This document shows positions 1 through 8,406 of a stretch of 64,000 nt of DNA, in pieces. The number at the start of each line of letters is the position of its first letter. Position 1 is the first letter of the stretch. Source of the stretch: Gloeobacter kilaueensis JS1 (lineage in GTDB: Bacteria; Cyanobacteriota; Cyanobacteriia; Gloeobacterales; Gloeobacteraceae); contig NC_022600.1 of NCBI RefSeq assembly GCF_000484535.1, positions 1,550,001 to 1,614,000 on the forward strand, given 5' to 3'. The notes beneath the pieces are model-generated. The model was not told the DNA's origin, did no database searches, and saw nothing but the letters and a program-made list of their open reading frames with translations. A program made the position numbers and the translations under genes.

Positions 1-255
1 CAGATTGAAGGGCCGCCGGAGAATGGGCTGGGCCCGCCAGTCGCGCCGGGGCCCCTCGAAGCGCCAGTCGGGCCGCTGGGGCCCCTCACCGATTGGTCGG
101 CAGAGCATCGTATCGGTGGTCACCAGTTGCCCGCCCCCTGTCACGTGGGGAGGGCGCGGCGTGCAGCGCAGGGGCTGGTCCGGCGAAGTTTGGGCAAGGA
201 CGGGAGCGCCGATCAGTAGCGGGGTGACAAGAGCGAGCAGTACGGGGGTTTTCAT
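1..255 (-). CDS. Exported protein of unknown function, 3' end outside the window
   Basis: The reading frame starts at an ATG on the minus strand (complement of 253-255) and stays open for 85 codons to the window edge, so the C-terminus is missing. The N-terminus is a typical Sec signal peptide (MKTPVLLALVTPLLIGAPVLA, cleavage after ...VLA-Q). The mature part is rich in Pro, Arg and Trp and has two cysteines about 20 residues apart. The frame has the GC-rich third-position bias of the genome. I do not recognise a family. The frame lies about 157 bases downstream of the protease gene on the same strand, so it may be co-transcribed. Confidence 0.55.
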   Translation of the reverse strand, partial: MKTPVLLALVTPLLIGAPVLAQTSPDQPLRCTPRPPHVTGGGQLVTTDTMLCRPIGEGPQRPDWRFEGPRRDWRAQPILRRPFNL

Positions 256-412
256 CCTGTGGTCTCCTGGTGCAAAGCGAAACGGGCAGGCTTGTTGGGC
301 TTTCTTCTTTGTAAAAGCCAGTGTTGAGCAGCGCCTCTATCTGGCGCGCAAACCTGCCTGCGTCAAAGCGCATCGATGCGGCCTGCAGCGACGGCGGGCG
401 AGAATTAAGAGT

Positions 413-2533
413 TCAAGGGCGCTCGGCGGCAGGATAGCGATCGAAGACTTTCTTGAGCGTCTCTACATCCCTCAACGAAGGACCGCTTACCCCAGAGACC
501 GTTGGGTACATAATGTCATCGTCGCTATCACTGTGTCCCCAAAGACCCAGGGCATGGCCCAGTTCGTGGCTGAGGACTTTGCCTGCCAGTCTTGCTTGAT
601 CTGCGGTTCTATAGCGCAACGGGTAAGCCAGATTCAGCAGAATTGTTGCCGCCTGATCCGGCATGGCAAGAGTCTCGGAACGGGTCGGACCTTGATTTCC
701 GTCTTGCAAGACAAATACGACCAAAACATCCGCCTCAGTTGGCTGATTCACCTCAACAAACTGGACACGCTTATCCGTCGCATCCTGCCAGCTTCTGGCA
801 GCATCCAGGACAGCCTGATAGAAACGGGGTTCCGGGGCTGGACCAATATAGAGGCGGACAGGGGAACGCGAAAAAGGGGTGATCGCTCGATAGCGCATCC
901 TGGCTGGCCGTTGTTCGTCCATAAACGCCAGGTAGTCTCCTGCTACAACCGGCGGATTCCGAAAAGGAAGTACACCAGGCTTTAGCGGACAATCCTGCAA
1001 ATGAATCCCCAAGCTGGTAATCCGGTAGCGGTAGTAATTTAGATTATCCCCAGGCAGGGAATCGGAATCCTTTTGAATTGCGAGTGCGTAGGCACAACTG
1101 AGCAGGCCCGAACTCCCGGATACCTGCATCTGTGCTGCTTGCTCAATATCAGCCATCGCTACTTCCAATGCCCCTCCTCCCTTCAACAAAGCCTGCCCCA
1201 TCTGCAGATACACCCAGCCGAGGGCAGCGTGAGCCTGTTGCGAAGGCAAATCAGCCAGCGATGCGCGCAGGTGAGTGGCAGCAACAGACCACTCTTGTCG
1301 CCCAATTGCAGCAACAGCCTGGTTGTACAGGCTGAGAGCCTTGGCAGTTCTGATCGCCGCCGATTTTGTGACTGGAGTAAAAGTGGCATCTGTCAAACGA
1401 AGACCATCTTCATTGGCTGATTTTCGAAGTGGATTGGGCAGCGCCAACGGTTGCGAAAGGCGGACTCCGACGACTTGATGAGCAAACACTCTAGAGGTAT
1501 AGGCACGCCGCTGATTGCCGAGATATTTGACAATCACTTCTCTGGTAGGAAGAATTTCCGATTGTGCAACTACCGGCCATTTTTGCTCTCCAATCGTATC
1601 GAGGATCAAGCGATGCCCAAAAGGTATAGCAGGCACGAGTCGCCCCTGTACTGGTGTGGCGCGCAACAACAAAGGTACACCATTTTGATCCTCTATATTG
1701 CTCAACAACTTGCCGCTAACTGCGCGGGTCTCACTCTGAGGCAACTCAATGTCCGCATTGAGATCGAGAAGAATAGGCAAGAAAGTTTCCGCTGCTATCT
1801 GAGTGGGTGCTGTCTGCCAGTCAGGTGTATAGGCTGACAGGTGAACATCACCCTTGACATCCACTCTCAAAGATTGGATAGCCTCAGTGCCTTCTACCAA
1901 TACTGTCAGCCGCTGGATCCGAGGAGAGCGAACCTCGGCAAAGAGTGCCTGCGCTGTCCTTTGCAGAAATTTTGTGCTAGCGACTGGATCTATCCGTACC
2001 AGCAGGGTTCTATCCTGCAGAGCCATTGAGCGAACATGGCCCCAACCGAAGTACTGCTGTACTGCCAGTTCAGGTGAAGCCGGGATAACCTGCAATGTCC
2101 GAGTTGCTGCAGGCTGATCGCTAGGGGCAGCAGGCATCATGGGAAGTCGGCCATCCGCCAGAGTTAGGGCTACCTCCAGTTCTTCTTTGCCTCGCAGTAC
2201 TCGTAGCAGTACCCTCTGGCTTGGCTGGTATCCTTTGAGGGCGGCTTGAATATCAGATTCTTGAGAAACAGGGGTGCCAGCCACCGCGAGCAACACATCT
2301 CCGTGACACAACTGCGACTGCTGCGCCTCCTCTGAAATCCAACCAACCAACTGCAAACGACCCGGTTTGCCGTCAAGTGCCGGTAATGGCCGCAGCAGCA
2401 ATCCCAGAAGGCTGCTGCCACTGGCGTACATTGGGAGTGCGAAAGCAGGTAAAGCCGTCACAAGTACAGCCACCACCGTTAGACTGATTCGCTGCCAAAA
2501 AGTTATGAGTTTAGACAAGAGACGTTTAGCCAT
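413..2533 (-). CDS. Secreted PDZ-TPR-matrixin-type zinc metalloprotease
   Basis: A 706-residue exported protein. Residues 1-33 form a signal peptide or anchor ending ...LPAFA. Residues about 55-130 look like a PDZ domain (LCHGDVLLAVAG, then a bulky hydrophobic strand pattern), about 395-475 a TPR-like helical stretch, and the C-terminal 120 residues a metzincin fold. The zinc motif HELGHALGLWGH lies at 656-667, followed by the Met-turn DIMYP, as in matrixins and archaemetzincins; the three His and the Glu are all present. It should therefore be an active periplasmic or cell-surface peptidase. Its first codons overlap the end of the upstream TIGR03032 gene by 8 bases, so the two are translationally coupled. 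The substrate is unknown; PDZ domains often bind C-termini. Confidence 0.8.
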   Translation of the reverse strand: MAKRLLSKLITFWQRISLTVVAVLVTALPAFALPMYASGSSLLGLLLRPLPALDGKPGRLQLVGWISEEAQQSQLCHGDVLLAVAGTPVSQESDIQAALKGYQPSQRVLLRVLRGKEELEVALTLADGRLPMMPAAPSDQPAATRTLQVIPASPELAVQQYFGWGHVRSMALQDRTLLVRIDPVASTKFLQRTAQALFAEVRSPRIQRLTVLVEGTEAIQSLRVDVKGDVHLSAYTPDWQTAPTQIAAETFLPILLDLNADIELPQSETRAVSGKLLSNIEDQNGVPLLLRATPVQGRLVPAIPFGHRLILDTIGEQKWPVVAQSEILPTREVIVKYLGNQRRAYTSRVFAHQVVGVRLSQPLALPNPLRKSANEDGLRLTDATFTPVTKSAAIRTAKALSLYNQAVAAIGRQEWSVAATHLRASLADLPSQQAHAALGWVYLQMGQALLKGGGALEVAMADIEQAAQMQVSGSSGLLSCAYALAIQKDSDSLPGDNLNYYRYRITSLGIHLQDCPLKPGVLPFRNPPVVAGDYLAFMDEQRPARMRYRAITPFSRSPVRLYIGPAPEPRFYQAVLDAARSWQDATDKRVQFVEVNQPTEADVLVVFVLQDGNQGPTRSETLAMPDQAATILLNLAYPLRYRTADQARLAGKVLSHELGHALGLWGHSDSDDDIMYPTVSGVSGPSLRDVETLKKVFDRYPAAERP

Positions 2534-3638
2534 TTACCTGCTGCACTAGCGGATTAAAAAGGGGCAGGTCAACGAGCTGCTGAAGATCGCCTTTTTGGGA
2601 ATAGCCGGTGATAAATGGATTGCGAGCATGAGTAATGACCTGAATATCGTACAGTTCGGCGATATTGCTGTGGAATTCAAGCGAAGCCTCCCACGTACCA
2701 GTATGAATATTAACTACCTCGACACTACATTTCAGATCTTGAACTTTTTCCTCGATCTGTAGTCCTCCAAAAGTTGACTTCTCACGAATCTTAGAAAGGC
2801 CAACGAACGCATAAGGACCGAAAAAAGCAAGTCCGCGCAAAAAACCGGGAAGATAAATCATTGGCTCAAAACCTAGACTATTCACTATTCCCAACTCGCC
2901 TGTTCCAGAGGAAAGAACCCATAGTAAATTTTCATACACTCGTGGGGAGTGGGGCATCGAAAGCCCCTCGCAAATGATGCAATTATGTTCAACATCCATA
3001 ACAATACCGCCCGTGGCTCGGTTCTCGCGCCAGCCCCCCCTGCTATTTGTAGCACCGAGAGCAGTAACATAGCGGATCCTTCCGTCTTCAAGGGCGAGAC
3101 CATTAAGATGACAGCGATCTTCTCCAGTTAATTCTGTGATAAAGTGTGGCTTCCATAATGGAACGAAACTATGGTCTGAGGAAAGCCCACCTATACAAGA
3201 ATAGGCGCTACTTACTACGAGCGCCTGCTCATTTGTAAGTAGAACATCATGAGAGGCAATGTTGCCTGTAAAGTATGCTATACGAGGCACGTAAAGTTCA
3301 TCGTATGATTCTAGAGGATAGTAACTTTTGATAAGATGCTGCGATCGCTTAAAAGAAAGCACCTGATTTTCTGTTGCTAGTAAAAGACCTTGAGAATGGG
3401 GGTAGCATCCCATCGCTTTACGATAATTCCGTACATTTGCTGAAACATCTATTCCATTGCTTGAGATTATACAGAGACATCCTGCTTGATAGGTTGTTAC
3501 TGCTAGCGAAATGCCAAGTTTATGGAGAATTTTCGGGAAACTGAGAGAGTAATCGTAGTCAAATTCAGGTCGTGGCAAAGCATCAGAATCGTCCGCAATC
3601 ACTCCTTCTATAGTGCCATGCTCCACTATCGCCTCCAT
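2526..3638 (-). CDS. TIGR03032/DUF4915-type protein
   Basis: A 370-residue protein with no signal peptide. The start FPKILHKLGISLAVTTYQAG and the later pattern (LATENQVLSF, HDVLLTNEQALVVSS, HLNGLALEDGRIRYVTALG, NLLWVLSSGTGELGIV) fit the TIGR03032 family, a predicted beta-propeller of unknown biochemical role. Family proteins typically carry these alternating hydrophobic strands over the full length, and the length here is normal. It overlaps the downstream protease gene by 8 bases, which suggests the two products are made in fixed ratio. Codon use is clearly more AT-rich than in the core genes, as in the next 3 kb, consistent with an acquired or fast-evolving island. Confidence 0.72.
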   Translation of the reverse strand: MEAIVEHGTIEGVIADDSDALPRPEFDYDYSLSFPKILHKLGISLAVTTYQAGCLCIISSNGIDVSANVRNYRKAMGCYPHSQGLLLATENQVLSFKRSQHLIKSYYPLESYDELYVPRIAYFTGNIASHDVLLTNEQALVVSSAYSCIGGLSSDHSFVPLWKPHFITELTGEDRCHLNGLALEDGRIRYVTALGATNSRGGWRENRATGGIVMDVEHNCIICEGLSMPHSPRVYENLLWVLSSGTGELGIVNSLGFEPMIYLPGFLRGLAFFGPYAFVGLSKIREKSTFGGLQIEEKVQDLKCSVEVVNIHTGTWEASLEFHSNIAELYDIQVITHARNPFITGYSQKGDLQQLVDLPLFNPLVQQVNG

Positions 3639-3776
3639 ATATCACTAGTCACTTGCATTCGACAATTTTTCTTAGGATCTGAATGTACTTTCGGCCTTAA
3701 CTAGATTGTATGTAGAGAGACGATGGTGCCACGCATGTTTCCTTAAAAGCAGCAAATTTTGCATCATAATTATTAA

Positions 3777-4025
3777 TCATCTACTATGACTAAATCCTAG
3801 AAATATTAGAAGAACTCCAGCTATTAGTAGCAAACTGCTAAGTAGTCGTTGGACTGACCATATCTGTTCTGAATACTTCGAGGTGTAAAAGGCACCATGT
3901 GTGAAAAGCCAAATTCCTAAAAACACCCTACTTGCTTCAACTCGACCGCTTAAAAGCATGACAAAAGCTGCAACCAATGCCCCTAGTCCTACTAGCCAAA
4001 TGGAGAACCACACCCATTCGCTCAT
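3777..4025 (-). CDS. Small three-helix membrane protein of unknown function
   Basis: An 82-residue protein with three predicted membrane helices (about residues 4-26, 33-48 and 59-78) and little else. I chose the ATG at 4025 rather than the in-frame ATG at 4043 because GGAAAG sits at Shine-Dalgarno distance before it. No family is recognised. It lies 82 bases downstream of the exported CX3C-hairpin protein on the same strand. In several known systems, small multi-helix proteins next to hydrophobic secreted peptides are immunity proteins; that role here is only an inference. It could equally be an unrelated small membrane protein. Confidence 0.5.
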   Translation of the reverse strand: MSEWVWFSIWLVGLGALVAAFVMLLSGRVEASRVFLGIWLFTHGAFYTSKYSEQIWSVQRLLSSLLLIAGVLLIFLGFSHSR

Positions 4026-4107
4026 GTTCGCTTTCCAATGCAATTTTTGAAAACTCTCTTACCACACCTGCTTCCCTTGTAGCACAATGATCGCAGTCAG
4101 CAGCATA

Positions 4108-4866
4108 TTAAACGGTTACAAATGGATAGATGCCTGTGCCAGGATCGGCACAAGTATTTATACAATACCACAATGACAGAACAATTATGAGTATACAAAG
4201 TGCAACAATTAATGCCGCAAATTTTGGAGAAAAATATATCGACAGGAGTCCGATTAATGAGTTGATAGTATTCACTAAGCCAAGACCCGCCAAACAACTA
4301 TTGACACATTCCAAAAACCCGTTATTGGGAGCGCCTTGAGCGATATCTGATTTCACTGTTGTTACGTACTGTAGACCTTGGGAGGTAAAGTTCTGGCCGG
4401 TCACATCAATTATGGACTGGCCTGCATATACAGTACCGCCCGTAATTGCTCCATTCGAATCCATAGTTGCTATTGCAAACAGTACACCATTTTGAGCGAT
4501 TGTAAAATACGTATCAGAATTAGTCTTGCTATAGTAGTATGTTAAACTTCCTAAAGGAGCCTGAGTCGTACCATCAAAAAGAGCAATGTAAAAGCTGCTG
4601 TTCGGATTGTTAACATCCGCTGGAATGCCAACAAATACATTGGAATCAATGCCAAGTACAACTGCATTGGTGAAATTCCCTCCTACAGCACTCGCGTATT
4701 CGGGGAAACCACATGTAGATTGGCTAAGCTGTATAAATAGTGTTGCAGTAGATTCTGAAACTGTCGATAGCGTCGCTGTCTGAGCAGCAACTGGTGGCAG
4801 ATTTGCAAAAGGCATGCATGCAGCTAGCAAAGTAGCTAGCATTTCTATAGTTTCTCTTCTCTTCAT
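4108..4866 (-). CDS. Exported protein with C-terminal hydrophobic hairpin framed by two CX3C motifs
   Basis: A 252-residue protein with an N-terminal signal peptide (cleavage near ...PPVAAQ). The middle (about 30-180) is a Ser/Thr/Asn-rich beta-type domain. The C-terminal 66 residues start with CX3C (C187, C191), run through about 43 very hydrophobic residues with a central SPK turn, and end with a second CX3C (C235, C239). One more cysteine, C224, lies in the second helix. This arrangement resembles a membrane-active helical hairpin pinned by disulfides, as in some leader-plus-toxin bacteriocin precursors, but no specific family is recognised. GGAGC precedes the ATG. The gene follows the helical-repeat gene by 20 bases, so the two form an operon. 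Confidence 0.6.
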   Translation of the reverse strand: MKRRETIEMLATLLAACMPFANLPPVAAQTATLSTVSESTATLFIQLSQSTCGFPEYASAVGGNFTNAVVLGIDSNVFVGIPADVNNPNSSFYIALFDGTTQAPLGSLTYYYSKTNSDTYFTIAQNGVLFAIATMDSNGAITGGTVYAGQSIIDVTGQNFTSQGLQYVTTVKSDIAQGAPNNGFLECVNSCLAGLGLVNTINSLIGLLSIYFSPKFAALIVALCILIIVLSLWYCINTCADPGTGIYPFVTV

Positions 4867-4886
4867 TTTGATGCTCCGTTGATTTA

Positions 4887-5717
4887 CTAATCGCTTGATA
4901 GTTTCAAAGCTTGAATGGCTCTTTTAGTTTGTTGGAGTGCAAGCATCCTATAACCATGAAAATCCGTGCTATCCTTCGTCGCTAAATACTCCCGATCCTT
5001 CTTTAGATCGTTTAGTACCTGTTCTATACTTGGTTTGCTTCGTGGTTCTGCAGTGTAAGATTGAAAAGATTGCTTGACAATTCGCAGTCCATTTTCCATG
5101 TTTACGATTGCAGTAGCAACATGTATTAAAGCTTTTTTCTGACTGTTATTTAATAGTTCACCTAGCGTTTGTAAATCAGCACGGCACTGGCGCAAGTTGT
5201 CAACAGCTAAGAGAAAATTTGGATTAACTGTTGTCCTTTTTACAGCCGGTAATGCTGAAAGCTCACTACTTATTAATCGCTCCATATTCAATATCGCAAA
5301 TTTGACATTCTTTTGCGCTTGGGCGACTTCTCGAACAGGATCTGGCCGACTAGCAGAACCGAGCTTTTGTCGGACGCGCTGTAGATTATGCAGTGCTGCC
5401 TTAGCATAAGGGTCAACGTTCCCATTAACAACTGGTTCTGGTGAGGCTGAACTAGGAATAACTAGTGAAATATTCCCTGAAGATTTCAGTACCTGCTCAA
5501 GATTACGGATTGCAAAGTTAATATTCTGCAAAGCGAACACGCGCAGCCCTTGGTATTCATCCTTAATGTTTACAACATTAATTCGAGCCTGTCGCAATAT
5601 AGTCAGCGCAGCTTGCATATTAGATGTGCTTGCAGCTCTTACAGGATTACTGGATCCACTTACAAGAAGCGCGCTTGCTGCCGCCAATGAAACACAAATT
5701 TGCTTACGAATATTCAT
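4887..5717 (-). CDS. Exported all-helical protein with four hairpin repeats
   Basis: A 276-residue protein with a signal peptide (...SNPVRAAS). The mature part consists of four diverged copies of a helix-turn-helix unit of about 50-60 residues. The units share a pattern of Leu-Arg-Gln near the start of helix 1 and Ala-Leu-x(5-6)-Ala-Ile-x-Asn-Leu/Met-Glu in helix 2; copies begin near residues 33, 108, 165 and 228. The best-kept elements are a Tyr/Phe-x-Gly-x-Arg turn in copies 1 and 4 and the AI.N(L/M)E motif in copies 1-3. No enzyme motif is visible. It is likely a periplasmic scaffold or binding protein. The next gene starts 20 bases downstream. GAGGG precedes the start. Confidence 0.6.
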   Translation of the reverse strand: MNIRKQICVSLAAASALLVSGSSNPVRAASTSNMQAALTILRQARINVVNIKDEYQGLRVFALQNINFAIRNLEQVLKSSGNISLVIPSSASPEPVVNGNVDPYAKAALHNLQRVRQKLGSASRPDPVREVAQAQKNVKFAILNMERLISSELSALPAVKRTTVNPNFLLAVDNLRQCRADLQTLGELLNNSQKKALIHVATAIVNMENGLRIVKQSFQSYTAEPRSKPSIEQVLNDLKKDREYLATKDSTDFHGYRMLALQQTKRAIQALKLSSD

Positions 5718-5852
5718 CGCAGTCCCTCTTTTGCGGATCAGTATTATTGTTTGTCTTTGCCTTAGGCTACGTCTACTGAGTGAGGTCAGAGAATAGCGCT
5801 AGTCAACCTATGCTCAAATGAACTAAATCACAATTTCGTTGTACATCTCTCA

Positions 5853-6482
5853 TTATGCAAGGTAGCATCCCTCAAGACAGTAGACCGGCGGTAATGGTGG
5901 CGGTGGCGGTGGTTGGTATGGTGGGGGTGGAGGAGTATAGTAGGGAACGTAGTAAGGAGGAGAATAGTATGGAGGTACCGTTGGCGTATAGCTTCCATAA
6001 CACTGCGTTTGTGCAACAGTGCCGTTCAGTTTTCCTTTTCGCCTTGTCTTTTTCTCTACGTCTGTGGATGTTGCTACGTCAACCTTAGTTACTTCAAACC
6101 ATGGAACAAGTGTTTCGAGAACATTGTTTAGAATCATATTCTCTGAAGAAACATCGTTCCTCAATGTGCTCTCAACTGAGTGATCAGCGTTCTCTTCAAG
6201 GCTTGCTACCTTTCTATTAGATGTTGCCAGAACCGAACTTCCAAGATCAAAACCAAGTATGGAAGGAAGCGTAGCTACTACAGCAGAAGAGTGCTCTAGA
6301 TTAGCTTTCTCTTCATCAGCTACTACTTTAATGTCATTCAACCGTACAAATGGTGCTAATGCTCGATTAATTTTACAGCTTTGAGCGTAGCTCGGAATAC
6401 TTCCCCAAGAAAGAATCCCTGTTGTAGTGAGTAAAAAGAACGGGCAAATATATGCCATTCGATGCAATTGAGTGGGTTTCAT
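5853..6482 (-). CDS. Exported protein with proline-rich Cys-flanked tail
   Basis: A 209-residue exported protein. The signal peptide is near residues 9-34 if MKPTQLH is the start; the second ATG (MAYICPF, 6458) would give a better-sized signal. The middle is charged and contains many Ser, Glu and Val residues but no motif I recognise. The last 50 residues are a Pro/Tyr-rich low-complexity tail containing runs of five and six prolines and ending with a C-x3-C pair (YCLEGCY). Such tails are common on surface-exposed or wall-interacting proteins. It lies 135 bases upstream of the helical-repeat gene on the same strand. Confidence 0.55.
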   Translation of the reverse strand: MKPTQLHRMAYICPFFLLTTTGILSWGSIPSYAQSCKINRALAPFVRLNDIKVVADEEKANLEHSSAVVATLPSILGFDLGSSVLATSNRKVASLEENADHSVESTLRNDVSSENMILNNVLETLVPWFEVTKVDVATSTDVEKKTRRKGKLNGTVAQTQCYGSYTPTVPPYYSPPYYVPYYTPPPPPYQPPPPPPLPPVYCLEGCYLA

Positions 6483-6649
6483 GAAAGCATACCTTTTGAC
6501 GATTGCACGCGAAGCTAGTCTGGCCCTAGTCTGCGCATGTTCGTAGGCTCATGCTTAGATGCTCTTTCTAAGCAATTTAGAAACGCTACCGCTATCTACC
6601 AGGATCGAGCTTGGGTCCCAGTCCGGCTAGGCTTGTGCGCTTTTCGCAC

Positions 6650-6667
6650 TTCACGGTATACAGTGAA
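6650..6667. promoter_or_regulatory. Palindromic operator-like site
   Basis: TTCAC-G-GTATAC-A-GTGAA is a near-perfect 18-bp palindrome with a perfect GTATAC core, symmetrical except at the two linker bases. It lies 168 bases upstream of the Pro-rich exported protein gene. The form fits a homodimeric repressor site, but no regulator gene is adjacent. Confidence 0.3.
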
Positions 6668-6840
6668 AGCTACGACACTGGAAGAACGTGAACAATGCAA
6701 CAAACTCTCTTACTATTTGCACTCCTCACACCTGTGAATATTGCATTTTAAGATGCTGTGTTCCGTAAAATTCGCTACATTTTTGACCTGCTAGCACTAA
6801 ATTCCCTTGTATTAAGTATGCAGAAAATGCAAGTCTCTTT

Positions 6841-6870
6841 TTGATATTTTTTCGACTACCTTGCTATAAA
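6841..6870 (+). promoter_or_regulatory. Possible sigma70-type promoter without a downstream gene
   Basis: TTGATA (6841-6846) and TATAAA (6865-6870) are separated by 18 bases. No plus-strand gene follows; a transcript would run antisense into the end of the permease gene. In an AT-rich stretch this may be chance. Confidence 0.25.
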
Positions 6871-7053
6871 GTATTTGACAGAAGTAGTTCGGGCTGCTCT
6901 CTGGTGGCTCACGATCGGACAGTAATCTAGGATTCGTAAAAGCGGATACCAATGTTGGTGCCGCCTACTAAGGCTCTAATCGCCATCGGCAGGCTCTTGA
7001 GCACGATTCGCTCTACCAGCTGTTTGCCGATAAGTTGTTCGCGGTTGCCGGCC

Positions 7054-8406
7054 TCAGCCGTTGCGGCCTGGGGCGACGGTGGGGGATGGCTTACTCCAGG
7101 GGGCAAAGATGGGCAATAGCAACAGTCCAGGTACTGCTGCCAGGGCGGTGAGGGCAAAGAACAGCGGCCAGCCGGTGGCCTGAGCGACGGTGCCGGTGGT
7201 AGAACCCAGCACAATGCCGCCTACGGCCATCAGGCTCGACAGGAGCGCGTACTGGGTAGCCGAATAGCGCGGATCGCACAGGCTGATTAAAAAGGCGACG
7301 AAGGCGGCTGTCCCCAGACCGGCACAGCCGTTCTCGACGCTGACCACAGCGGCAAGGAGAAGCGCGTTCTTGCCCGCAAAAGCGAGCAGCACGTAGCCGA
7401 AGTTGCTCGCTGCCTGCAGGATGCCAAAGACCCACAGCGAGCGGTTGATGCCCAATCGGCCCAGGATGGCTCCGCCCGCCAACAGCCCCAAAGCTGTCGC
7501 AAAAAAGCCGACGCCGCCTTTGATGTCGCCAATCTGGCCCAGGCGGAAGCCCGTCTGAATGAGAAACGGCGTCGCCATGCGCGTCGCCAGGGTGTCCCCG
7601 AGCTTGTAGAGGACGATAAACACCAGGATCGCCGCCGCCCGGCCAGTGCCCGAGCGCGAAAAAAATTCGATAAGCGGTAGGCGAACGGCGTCGCCGATGC
7701 TCTCGGGCGGCTGCAGCTTCTTTGCCTCCGGTGCCCAGAGCGTCGCAAAGGTGCCGACGGCCATCAAAGCGGCCAGCCAGAGGTACGTCCGGGGCCAGGA
7801 GATCCACTCGGCCAGCTTGAAGGCAAAGGCGCTGGTAAAAAGCAGGGCGAGCCGGTAGCCCAGCACACCCAGCGCCGCGCCGTTGCCCAATTCTGCCGGT
7901 AAGAGAACGTCGCTCTTGTAGGCGTCGTAGGCGACATCCTGGGTGGCGCTGAAGATGGCGATGAGCAGCGCCAGAGCGGCGATCGCCTGTACGCCCCGGT
8001 GCGGGTCGAAGGCCGCCATCGTAGCCAGTGCCCCAGCCATCGCCAGTTGCATCGATAAAAGCCAGCTGCGCCGCCGTCCCAGTACGGGCAGGCTAAAGCG
8101 ATCCACCAGGGGCGACCAGAGAAATTTGAGCGCGTAGGGCAGGCCAACCAGGGTGATGAGCCCGACGGTCTCAAGGGCGATGCCGTCGCCGGTCAACCAG
8201 GCTTGCAGGGTGTCGGCGGTGAGGTTGTACGGTAGGCCCGAGTAAAAACCGAGCAGAAACAGAACGGCCAGCTTGCGACTGGTAAAGAGGTGCCGGATCG
8301 AGCGGGTCTGTTCCAAAAGAGCGGCGCAGGCAACTGCCAGCGACTGTAGCACAGGGCTGCCCGCTGCCTCAGTCGGCGGTGCCCGGTTCTTCGCCACTGC
8401 GGGCAT
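7054..8406 (-). CDS. AmpG-like major facilitator permease
   Basis: A 450-residue polytopic membrane protein of the PAT/AmpG branch of the major facilitator superfamily. The opening of the transport domain (LFLLGFYSGLPYNLTADTLQ, then LPYALKFLWSPLVDRF) and QDVAYDAYK in the fourth to fifth helices are hallmark AmpG segments. About 12 hydrophobic helices follow residue 45. AmpG carries anhydromuropeptides in enterobacteria; the cyanobacterial substrate is not known. The first codons overlap the end of the nuclease-like gene by 38 bases, so the true start may be a GTG near 8352. It is the third gene of the helicase-nuclease operon, an odd partner for DNA-processing genes. Confidence 0.82.
   Translation of the reverse strand: MPAVAKNRAPPTEAAGSPVLQSLAVACAALLEQTRSIRHLFTSRKLAVLFLLGFYSGLPYNLTADTLQAWLTGDGIALETVGLITLVGLPYALKFLWSPLVDRFSLPVLGRRRSWLLSMQLAMAGALATMAAFDPHRGVQAIAALALLIAIFSATQDVAYDAYKSDVLLPAELGNGAALGVLGYRLALLFTSAFAFKLAEWISWPRTYLWLAALMAVGTFATLWAPEAKKLQPPESIGDAVRLPLIEFFSRSGTGRAAAILVFIVLYKLGDTLATRMATPFLIQTGFRLGQIGDIKGGVGFFATALGLLAGGAILGRLGINRSLWVFGILQAASNFGYVLLAFAGKNALLLAAVVSVENGCAGLGTAAFVAFLISLCDPRYSATQYALLSSLMAVGGIVLGSTTGTVAQATGWPLFFALTALAAVPGLLLLPIFAPWSKPSPTVAPGRNG

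Larger units (their letters stand above)
6483..7053. other. AT-rich gene-poor stretch
   Basis: This stretch separates the exported-protein island from the permease operon. It contains an 18-bp palindrome (6650-6667), a near-consensus sigma70-type promoter pointing right (6841-6870), and, on the minus strand from about 7045 to 6927, a short coding-like frame that begins inside the end of the permease gene. I see no full gene here. Confidence 0.5.
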
